Source: Sphingomonas sp. CCH21-G11
GTDB lineage: Bacteria > Pseudomonadota > Alphaproteobacteria > Sphingomonadales > Sphingomonadaceae
Reading direction: 5' to 3'
DNA: 64,000 bases
NCBI RefSeq assembly: GCF_001555965.1
Contig: NZ_LSHX01000033.1
Location: forward strand, 62,001-126,000
Position 1 is the first letter of the stretch. Each line of letters begins with the position of its first letter. Below are positions 8,380-15,563 of this stretch, piece by piece. The position numbers and the translations under genes are program-made. The notes under the pieces are model-generated. The model had not been told where the DNA came from. It did not search any database and saw nothing but the letters and a program-made list of their open reading frames with translations.

Positions 8380-9618
8380 CTACCGGCCCAGGATCGTGAC
8401 GGCGACCACCGCCTCTTCCACCCCGATGACACCTCCGCCGTTCTGCGCGATCGCGAACCGGGCATTCGGAACCTGTCGATCTTCCGCCTCGCCGCGCAAT
8501 TGCAGCGCAAGCTCGTAGATTTGGCCGAGCCCGGTGGCGCCGATCGGATGTCCCTTGCATTCAAGCCCGCCCGACGTGTTTACCGGAATACGCCCACCCA
8601 GCGCCGTCTCACCGCGCTCTGCCGCGAGTCCGCCCTCGCCAGGCGGCGTCAGGCCGAGCGCCTCGATTTCAATGATCTCGCCAACCGCCGTGGCGTCATG
8701 CACCTCCGCGACGCCAATATCTTCTGGCCCCACGCCGGCCATCGCATAGGCCCGGTTCGCCGCAAGGCGGCTGACATGGTGGTCATAATCAAAGGGATCG
8801 CGCGCGGCGCCGGTTTGCAGCACAGACGCCAGGATTCTTAGCGCCCTGTCCGGGGCTGCCGACAGTTTGCGCCGACCGGCTTCGCTGCAGATGATCGCAG
8901 CGGCGGCGCCGTCGCTGATCGGGGAGCACATCGGCAGTGTGAACGGGTAAACGATCGGAGGCGCAGCGAGTACACTTTCGACGGTATATGGGAGGCGATA
9001 CTGGGCAAGCAGATTGCGCGTCGAATGCATGTGATTTTTCGCCGAGACGGCCGCGATTTGCGCTTGCGTCGAGCCGTAGGTCTTCATGTGCGCGCGTGCC
9101 ATCGCGGCGTATACATCCATGAAAACGCTGTAAGGCTGACTCGATGTCGTTCCTTCCGGAACATCGACGCCATTGCCCATGGCCAGCAGCTGCGCGCGGC
9201 CCGACTCGGTTTCATGCACGTCCCAAGCGCCATCGAATGCACTGAACATGAGCGCCTTGTCGGGCGAGTACATCTTCTCCGCGCCGAGCGCGAGTACGAC
9301 ATCCGCTGCCCCCGATCGAACATAGGCGGCGGCCATGTGCAAGGCCGTGGAAGCCGTCGCACATGCGTTTTCGACATTCACCACGGGAACGCTTGAGATG
9401 CCCATCGCTCGCGCCACGATTTCGCCGCGGATCATGTCCTGGCCCTCCATATGCCCCTGGACGCAATTGCCGAAGAAGATGGCTTCGACATCGCCGGCGG
9501 TGCATCCTGCGTCGGAAAAGGCCTGCGACGAAGCTTCGGCGCAGAGCATTTTCAGGCTCTTGTCGAACTGTTTTCCGAACGGGGTCATCCCAACCCCCAT
9601 GACGAATATGTCGGTCAT
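8380..9618 (-). CDS. Thiolase family protein (SCPx type acetyl-CoA acyltransferase)
   Basis: About 412 residues from the ATG at 9618 (9630 is also possible). It has the nucleophilic cysteine at residue 86 in NVENACATAS, an HDATA motif, and the C-terminal CKGHPIGATG with a second cysteine and the catalytic His. The spacing and the weaker match to classical FadA place it in the SCP-x/lipid-transfer thiolase group, which often handles branched or bulky substrates such as steroid side chains. It would cleave 3-ketoacyl-CoA. Neighbours encode the other beta-oxidation steps. Confidence 0.88.
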   Translation of the reverse strand: MTDIFVMGVGMTPFGKQFDKSLKMLCAEASSQAFSDAGCTAGDVEAIFFGNCVQGHMEGQDMIRGEIVARAMGISSVPVVNVENACATASTALHMAAAYVRSGAADVVLALGAEKMYSPDKALMFSAFDGAWDVHETESGRAQLLAMGNGVDVPEGTTSSQPYSVFMDVYAAMARAHMKTYGSTQAQIAAVSAKNHMHSTRNLLAQYRLPYTVESVLAAPPIVYPFTLPMCSPISDGAAAAIICSEAGRRKLSAAPDRALRILASVLQTGAARDPFDYDHHVSRLAANRAYAMAGVGPEDIGVAEVHDATAVGEIIEIEALGLTPPGEGGLAAERGETALGGRIPVNTSGGLECKGHPIGATGLGQIYELALQLRGEAEDRQVPNARFAIAQNGGGVIGVEEAVVAVTILGR

Positions 9619-9661
9619 TCGTTGATCCATTCTTCCAATGTGTTCCGCATCCGATCAGGTC

Positions 9662-10456
9662 TCACCGGTCGGAAAAATCGGGCTTCCGCTTCTCCCGGAA
9701 TGCCGCCAGTCCTTCGACAATGTCGTTGGACAAGGCGTAAGCAGCCATGGTTTCGAGTTCCTGACGCAGCCCGACTTCGAGCGAGCTATCCTGCGCAGCG
9801 CGGACTAGCTGCTTCATGTAGGCGAGCCCTGGCCGGCTCTTTTCTGCAAGAGATTCTACCAGCGCTTGCGCTGCCGCAATGAGATCCTCGGGAGCAACCA
9901 GTTGGGTCACGAGTCCGGCTTCCTTCATCTCGGCAGCCGAGATGGTCCCGCCGGTCATCATCAGATGTTTCGCACGCGCTTCGCCGATCTTCCTAGGGAG
10001 TCGAACCGACCCTCCACCGCCGGGCAACAGGCCGTAATTTGCATGGGCGTCGCCAAATCTGGCCGGGTGCGCGGCAATGACGAGATCACAGCACAACACC
10101 AGTTCCAAGCCGCCGGCGAGCGTAAGGCCGTTGACCGCCGCAATTATCGGAAGGCGCGACGTCTCGATCCTGTTAAAAGCCTGACCGAGCGGCGGCAGAA
10201 ACAGATTTAAGCGTTCGGCGAGAGTTTGTCCGCCTGTTCCATCGCCAATTGCGAGCAGATCCGCGCCAGCGCAAAACGCCCGTCCGGCGCCGGTAAGAAT
10301 GCAAGCGCGCACCGTCGCATCTGCTTCCGCTGCCTCGATCGCTGCGGCGAGTTCCTCGGCCAAAGCCAACGACAGACTGTTCAACGCTGCCGGCCGGTTG
10401 AGGGTCACCCAAAGCGCTGGGCCGCGTTGCTCAACCAGGATGTATTCATAGTCCAT
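9662..10456 (-). CDS. Enoyl-CoA hydratase/isomerase family protein (crotonase)
   Basis: A 264-residue crotonase-fold protein with oxyanion-hole motifs FCAGADLLAIG and AGGLELVLCCDL. The first catalytic Glu position of enoyl-CoA hydratase is present (the E in GGLEL), but the second, normally in a PEIxLGxxPGxGG context, reads DAHANYGLLPGGGGS, with His where Glu is expected. It may therefore be an isomerase or a hydratase with altered chemistry. The gene sits between thiolase and acyl-CoA ligase genes in one direction, so it probably acts on the pathway's enoyl-CoA. Confidence 0.88.
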   Translation of the reverse strand: MDYEYILVEQRGPALWVTLNRPAALNSLSLALAEELAAAIEAAEADATVRACILTGAGRAFCAGADLLAIGDGTGGQTLAERLNLFLPPLGQAFNRIETSRLPIIAAVNGLTLAGGLELVLCCDLVIAAHPARFGDAHANYGLLPGGGGSVRLPRKIGEARAKHLMMTGGTISAAEMKEAGLVTQLVAPEDLIAAAQALVESLAEKSRPGLAYMKQLVRAAQDSSLEVGLRQELETMAAYALSNDIVEGLAAFREKRKPDFSDR

Positions 10457-10522
10457 TGCAGTCTCCCGCGCGCCGGCAGGCGGTCACCGGAATAGAGGAT
10501 GTGGCTAGGATGGCTGCGTCGG

Positions 10523-12067
10523 TCATGCCCCCGAAATGCGCCGGTCCTGGCCCGCCCAATAGGGCTCTCGAAGCTTTGAACGAAGCACCTTTCCGACATT
10601 GCTCAACGGCAGTGGCTCGGCGGTAAAAACGACCTTGCTTGGCTTTTTTGCGGAGCCCAGACGCTGGCGCACCAAATCTATTATCTCGGTCTCCGTGATT
10701 TGTGCTCCGGGCTTGACACGCACCATTGCAAGCGGCGTTTCACCCCATTTTTCATGGGGCACGCCAAAGACCGCGACCTCGAGTACACCGGGATGGTCGG
10801 CAATTACGTTTTCGATTTCGGTGGGATAGATATTGAAGCCGCCTGACACGATCATGTCGTTGTTGCGATCGAGCAGATACAAAAATCCGTTTGTGTCGAT
10901 CATGCCGACATCGCCGGTTTTGACCCAGCCATCTTCCATGCGCCGGGCGGTTTCCTCCGGATCGTTCCAGAATTCCTCCATCTGGCCATTTTCGAACCGT
11001 GCGACGATCTCGCCGGGCTCGTTTGGTCCCAGCACCTTTCCGTCCTCGTTACGGATTTCGATATCGGCGCCACTCATGGGACGTCCGACCGCCCGAATTG
11101 GGGCAGAACCTTCAAATTCGCCGAACCACTCGTTGGGCCCCATAGACGCGATGGGCAGGATTTCGGTCTGTCCATAGCCCGAATGAAGAACATGATTCCC
11201 GAATATCTGGCACGACTTGCGAAGCGTCGGCTCGGAGATCGGCGCTGAAGCACTCAGCAGAAACTTCAAATTCGGAAAGTGGCGGCCATATGCCCCGTCG
11301 TGATGCACTATGGCATTGAGCATGGTGGGGGCTACAAAGGCATGGCTGATCCGTTCCTGCTCGAGAGTGTCAAGAAAGGACGCTGGATCGAAGCCGTCCA
11401 TCATCACGTTGCGGGCGCCGCAATACCAGGCCGGCACGAACAGGAAGCCCGATGCATGGGACAACGGGCCGACATGCAGAATGGCATCCCCTGGGGCCAC
11501 TTGGGGGCCGATGCTGAAAAATGCGGCGGAGATCGTCATCCATGAACGGTGCCGATAGGCAACGCCCTTGGGTTTGCCCGTCGTGCCGCCGGTGTGGCGG
11601 ATGACACAATAGTCCTCCGGCGCGACGACGGGATCAGGATCCCGGTCCGAGGCTGTCGCCAACCAATTCTCATAGTTGTGATCGCGGATAATGATCCGCT
11701 CAAGCGTCGGAGCTTGGGCATCCAGCCCCGCCAACTCCGAAGCCAATGCCTCATCGACCAGCGCCAACCGAGATCCGGTACTCGCGATCATATGGGCGTG
11801 CGCTTCACATCGGTTGCGCGCATAGAGAGGAACACGCGTATAGTTTCCAATGGCAGCCGCCAGTATGATGTCGGCGGCCTCGATGGAGTTCTTCTCCAGC
11901 GTAGCAATCCGGTCACCCGGTTGAAGGCCGCACTCCGCAAGAGCATTTGCGAGCTTCACGCCGCGCAACCAGGCTTCCGAGAAAGTCAACCGCCTGTGGC
12001 CGTGAACGAGAGCCTCTTGCTGGGCGAAATAACGTGCGGCGCGACGTATTTGCGTACGGACGTCCAT
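10523..12067 (-). CDS. Acyl-CoA synthetase (AMP-dependent ligase)
   Basis: A 514-residue ANL-superfamily ligase that would activate a carboxylic acid to its CoA thioester via an acyl-adenylate. The phosphate-binding loop is RHTGGTTGKPKGVAYRH, the adenine motif is HSGYGQTE, and the hinge and C-terminal domain include GDVGMIDTNGFLYLLDRN and MIVSGGFNIYPTEIE. The ATG at 12067 begins MDVRTQIRRAARYFAQQ; the 120-bp upstream extension lacks family similarity. Control element copy B lies 120 bp upstream, so this gene may start its own transcript in addition to read-through from the GMC gene. Confidence 0.92.
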   Translation of the reverse strand: MDVRTQIRRAARYFAQQEALVHGHRRLTFSEAWLRGVKLANALAECGLQPGDRIATLEKNSIEAADIILAAAIGNYTRVPLYARNRCEAHAHMIASTGSRLALVDEALASELAGLDAQAPTLERIIIRDHNYENWLATASDRDPDPVVAPEDYCVIRHTGGTTGKPKGVAYRHRSWMTISAAFFSIGPQVAPGDAILHVGPLSHASGFLFVPAWYCGARNVMMDGFDPASFLDTLEQERISHAFVAPTMLNAIVHHDGAYGRHFPNLKFLLSASAPISEPTLRKSCQIFGNHVLHSGYGQTEILPIASMGPNEWFGEFEGSAPIRAVGRPMSGADIEIRNEDGKVLGPNEPGEIVARFENGQMEEFWNDPEETARRMEDGWVKTGDVGMIDTNGFLYLLDRNNDMIVSGGFNIYPTEIENVIADHPGVLEVAVFGVPHEKWGETPLAMVRVKPGAQITETEIIDLVRQRLGSAKKPSKVVFTAEPLPLSNVGKVLRSKLREPYWAGQDRRISGA

Positions 12068-12187
12068 CAGCCGCGCTCCTCTAAGGCGCTCGCCCACAAT
12101 GGCGCAGTCGACACATAATAAACTGACATGCGATAGGCCTCTCCGGACTTCTTTTCGTAAGCATCTGTGTCTGCAGCATTGATCCAA

Positions 12188-12229
12188 TCGTCCAATTCAA
12201 TATTCTGCGATGCTATTCTTGCTGCTCAT
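12188..12229 (-). promoter_or_regulatory. 42-bp repeated control element, copy B (upstream of the ligase gene)
   Basis: It shares the TCGTCCAATTCAAT block (12188-12201) exactly with copies A and C, and CTATTCTTG in place of CTATTCCTG. It overlaps the last 11 codons of the GMC dehydrogenase, whose C-terminus MSSKNSIAEY is this element read as protein. It lies 120 bp upstream of the ligase start, so it could form an internal promoter/operator for the ligase-to-SDR part of the cluster. Confidence 0.6.
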
Positions 12230-13831
12230 ATTATCGTGCCGGATCATGTCGGCGGCTTTCTCGCCGATCATGATGCAGGTTGCATTGGTGTTGCCGTTGA
12301 CGACTGATGGCATGATCGAGGCATCGGCCACGCGGATATTTGCGAGGCCGTGAACGCGCAGGCGGTTGTCGACCACCGCCATCTCGTCGGTGCCCATCTT
12401 GCATGTTCCCACCGGATGATAAGCATGATTGGCTTCTGCCCGGATATAGGCGTCGATCTCTTCATCAGTTTCAAGGTAGCGGTCAGGATAGAGAGGCCGT
12501 TTCATCATCGCCTTCATGCGATCCGAATGCAGGATCTCCTGCACGACACGGAAGGCATTGCGCAACGTCTTGAGGTCGTCGGGATGACTCAAGAGATTGA
12601 GGTCCATCTTGGGATCGGATTCGGGGTTTGAGTCATGTAAGGCAACCCAGCCGCGGCTCTTTGGGCGCCCAATATTGAGAATGATCGTATAGCCCCATTT
12701 CGTCATCAGCTTGTAGTCGCGCGCATGGTCGCGATAGGCGAGCGGCACGACATGGACCTGGCAGTCCGCCCGGTTCTGCCCCGGCGCGGATCGCAAGAAA
12801 CCGCCTGCAGCCGTGGGCGGCGATGCCAGCCAGCTTTTCCTTTGCGTGAGATACTGGAATAGGTCTCGCACGGTCTTGAGCGCGCCAACGACATTGAGTG
12901 CGATCCCGAGCCGCTTCTTCGACTGGTAAACCAGCATCAGGTCAGGATGGTCGTGAAGATTCTGGCCGACACCGGGAATATCATGAATCACTTCGATTCC
13001 ATGCTTCTCCAACTCATCACGCGGTCCGATACCGGAAAGCATCAACAGTTGGGGCGAATTATAGGCGCCGGCGCTGACAATGACTTCCTTTTCGCACGGG
13101 ATCGTCTTCAACTGCCCGTCCTGGGAATACTCGACTGCCACCGCGCGGTTGCCCTCAAACCTGATACGATGGACGCGGGCATGTACTTCGACGCGGAGGT
13201 TGCCGCGCCTGCCCATCACCGGATCAAGGTAACACGCCTTCACGCTGGCGCGCTTCCCGTCCTTCACGGTAAACTGATAGATGCCGACACCTTCCTGGCT
13301 GGCACCATTGAAGTCCGGATTGGCTTGATGGTCCAGTCCAGTCGCCGCCTCGATGAAAGCATCATAGACATCGAATTCGCGCTTGCCGTTGGATACGTGA
13401 AGCGGTCCCGACGAGCCGTGAAACTCATCCTCACCGCGCTCATTATTCTCAGCCTTGCGGAAATAGGACAGGACATCGTTGTAACCCCAGCCGTCGTTGC
13501 CGAGTTCGGCCCAGTGGTCGAAATCCGACCGGTCGCCGCGGATATAGACCATCCCGTTCATACCGCTCGATCCACCCAGCATCTTCCCGCGCGGATTGTA
13601 GAGGCGGCGGTCGTTGAGCGCCTTTGAAGGGTCGGTGTTGAACCGCCAGTTGAGCGTATTGATCCGATAGTCTTGGATCAGCGCCGCAAAAGCGCCGGGC
13701 GTGGACACAAGCGGCGAGGTGCCTGGGCCGCCTGCCTCGAGCAGGCAAACGGTGACATCGGGGTCCTCGGACAACCGGCTGGCGATAACGCCGCCCGACG
13801 ACCCACCTCCAATAATTACATAGTCAGCCAT
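12197..13831 (-). CDS. GMC family FAD-dependent alcohol dehydrogenase
   Basis: A 544-residue glucose-methanol-choline oxidoreductase. The N-terminal FAD fold is YVIIGGGSSGGVIASRLSED, followed by GMC signature 1 (KMLGGSSGMNGMVYIRGDRS) and signature 2 (GAYNSPQLLMLSGIGP). The C-terminal active-site His and Asn lie in HPVGTCKMGTD and GNTNATCIMIGEKAAD. Such enzymes (choline dehydrogenase, AlkJ, PEG dehydrogenase PegA) oxidise primary alcohols to aldehydes and pass electrons to the respiratory chain. An aldehyde dehydrogenase gene immediately upstream and a ligase downstream support that role. The final 11 codons coincide with control element copy B. Confidence 0.93.
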   Translation of the reverse strand: MADYVIIGGGSSGGVIASRLSEDPDVTVCLLEAGGPGTSPLVSTPGAFAALIQDYRINTLNWRFNTDPSKALNDRRLYNPRGKMLGGSSGMNGMVYIRGDRSDFDHWAELGNDGWGYNDVLSYFRKAENNERGEDEFHGSSGPLHVSNGKREFDVYDAFIEAATGLDHQANPDFNGASQEGVGIYQFTVKDGKRASVKACYLDPVMGRRGNLRVEVHARVHRIRFEGNRAVAVEYSQDGQLKTIPCEKEVIVSAGAYNSPQLLMLSGIGPRDELEKHGIEVIHDIPGVGQNLHDHPDLMLVYQSKKRLGIALNVVGALKTVRDLFQYLTQRKSWLASPPTAAGGFLRSAPGQNRADCQVHVVPLAYRDHARDYKLMTKWGYTIILNIGRPKSRGWVALHDSNPESDPKMDLNLLSHPDDLKTLRNAFRVVQEILHSDRMKAMMKRPLYPDRYLETDEEIDAYIRAEANHAYHPVGTCKMGTDEMAVVDNRLRVHGLANIRVADASIMPSVVNGNTNATCIMIGEKAADMIRHDNMSSKNSIAEY

Positions 13832-13907
13832 TTGCTTCCCTTGTCATTCGACCCATGCTGGCGACCCGGCGTCATGCAACATGCCAGCATCAACCGCCGC
13901 AGCCACG

Positions 13908-15332
13908 TCAGAGGATCTTTTCGAAGATGTTGAGTAGTCCTTCGGTCTTGCTCGAATAGGGTGGCAGAAGTTGACCAAGCAGGCTGAGTTTCGGCTGAGA
14001 GAACACCGGCTTGTAATGAGTGAAGCGCTCGAAACTGGCGACGCCGGTATAGGCACCGATGCCGCTCTGTCCGATGCCACCGAAAGGCAGCCGGCGCTGG
14101 AAGACGTGCATGACCGTGCCGTTGAGAGTCACGCCGCCAGCGTGCGTTTCGGAAATGATCTTGCGCCGTTCCTCACTTTCGTCGCCAAAATAATAGAGCG
14201 CCAGCGGGCGCTCATGCCGGTTTACGTAGCGAATGAGCTCGTCTTCGGAGCGATATGGCATGATCGGCAGGATCGGTCCGAAAATCTCCTCCTGCATCAT
14301 CGCCATGTCATCGGTAACGTCGAGAACCGCCAACGGCACGATCCGATGCCGTTCAGGAAGCGTTCCATCGCCGTTGTCCGAGAGGTTGAGCACCGTCGCG
14401 CCCTTGGCTTCGGCATCATCGAGCAAACCTTGGAGCCGCGCGAACTGTCGGTCATTGATGATACTGGTGAAATCGGGGTTGCTTGCCGCGTTGGGGTAGC
14501 ATTTGGCAACCTGAGCGCGGAGTGCGGCGACGAAGCTTTCCATCTGATCGACATGGACGAAGGCATAGTCAGCGGCGATGCAGGTCTGGCCGGCGTTGAG
14601 CAGCTTGCCGAACACTAAGCTTTCACAGACTTGTGCAAGCGATGCACCCTTGCCCACGATGGCAGGGCATTTGCCGCCAAGTTCCAGAGTAACAGGTGTA
14701 AGGTTGGCAGCCGCCGCTTCATAGACTTTGCGGCCAACCGCGGGTGAACCGGTGAAGAGAATATGGTCGAAAGGTAGGGCCGTCATCGCCTGTGCCATGT
14801 CGGGCCCGCCCTGGACAATCGCGAATTCCTCTTCGGCGAAATACCGGCGCACAAGCCGCTCGCTGGCTTCGGCGGCGTTGGCGGAAACTTCGCTCGGCTT
14901 TGCGATCACGCGGTTGCCGGCCGCCAATGCACCGGCCGCGCCAACGAATATGGTGCCGAGCGGATAGTTCCACGTGCCGAGAACGCCCACCACACCTAGG
15001 GGCTGGGGGACCAGGCGCGATGAACCGGGAAGGCCGAAGATGTCAGTCTTCACCCGCCGCGGCCTCAGCCACGTCTTCAGATTGCGGCGCGCAAATTTAA
15101 TTTCCGATATGCCAAGCATCAGGTCGAGCAGGATAGTCTCGTAGCGGGATCGAATGCCGAAATCGGCGGCAACGGCATCGACCAATTCGTCTCTGTGCTG
15201 CTCAAATATCCGGCCAAGGCGCCCGAGCAGGTCCATGCGTTCTTCGTAGCTGCGCGAAACCTGCTCACGCGTCCCTTCGCGTTGGGTCGCGAAAATTCGT
15301 TCCAGCTCAGTTCTGTTCCGAGACGCATCCAC
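13908..15332 (-). CDS. Aldehyde dehydrogenase (coniferyl-aldehyde/class 3 type)
   Basis: A 474-residue NAD(P)-dependent aldehyde dehydrogenase without the longer C-terminus of class 1/2 enzymes. Motifs are GVVGVLGTWNYPLGT, the catalytic Glu in TLELGGKCPAIV and the catalytic Cys in NAGQTCIAADYA. It starts with GTG at 15332; no better ATG is in frame. It would oxidise the aldehyde made by the GMC dehydrogenase 76 bp downstream. The receptor gene 231 bp upstream ends in a terminator, so transcription into this gene may depend on read-through or a promoter within 15333-15505, where no copy of the 42-bp element is seen. Confidence 0.92.
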   Translation of the reverse strand: MDASRNRTELERIFATQREGTREQVSRSYEERMDLLGRLGRIFEQHRDELVDAVAADFGIRSRYETILLDLMLGISEIKFARRNLKTWLRPRRVKTDIFGLPGSSRLVPQPLGVVGVLGTWNYPLGTIFVGAAGALAAGNRVIAKPSEVSANAAEASERLVRRYFAEEEFAIVQGGPDMAQAMTALPFDHILFTGSPAVGRKVYEAAAANLTPVTLELGGKCPAIVGKGASLAQVCESLVFGKLLNAGQTCIAADYAFVHVDQMESFVAALRAQVAKCYPNAASNPDFTSIINDRQFARLQGLLDDAEAKGATVLNLSDNGDGTLPERHRIVPLAVLDVTDDMAMMQEEIFGPILPIMPYRSEDELIRYVNRHERPLALYYFGDESEERRKIISETHAGGVTLNGTVMHVFQRRLPFGGIGQSGIGAYTGVASFERFTHYKPVFSQPKLSLLGQLLPPYSSKTEGLLNIFEKIL

Positions 15333-15505
15333 GTTAAATCGTCCGGAGGCGCGCTGGCCGCTCGGCGCTGCTCGCCTGGGCGGTGCTTTCAGCTGCGCCG
15401 ATCTCAGTGATCACAGCGCGCTCGATTCTGTACGCCGTGCCGATGAATGAGGGACCGTTGCCGGTGGAACGCATAATGGATGCTCCTCGGTCTGAAAGTC
15501 AGGTC

Positions 15506-15551
15506 GAAAAAATCGGGGGCAGCGGGCGGGAGAGGATGCCCGCCGCCCCCG
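15506..15551 (-). terminator. Rho-independent terminator of receptor 2
   Basis: Read on the minus strand, a GC-rich stem (GGGGGCGGCGGG pairing with CCCGCCCGCTGCCCCC) is followed by GATTTTTTC. It begins 13 bp after the receptor stop codon. Confidence 0.85.
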
Positions 15552-15563
15552 TCGCAGCAGCGA

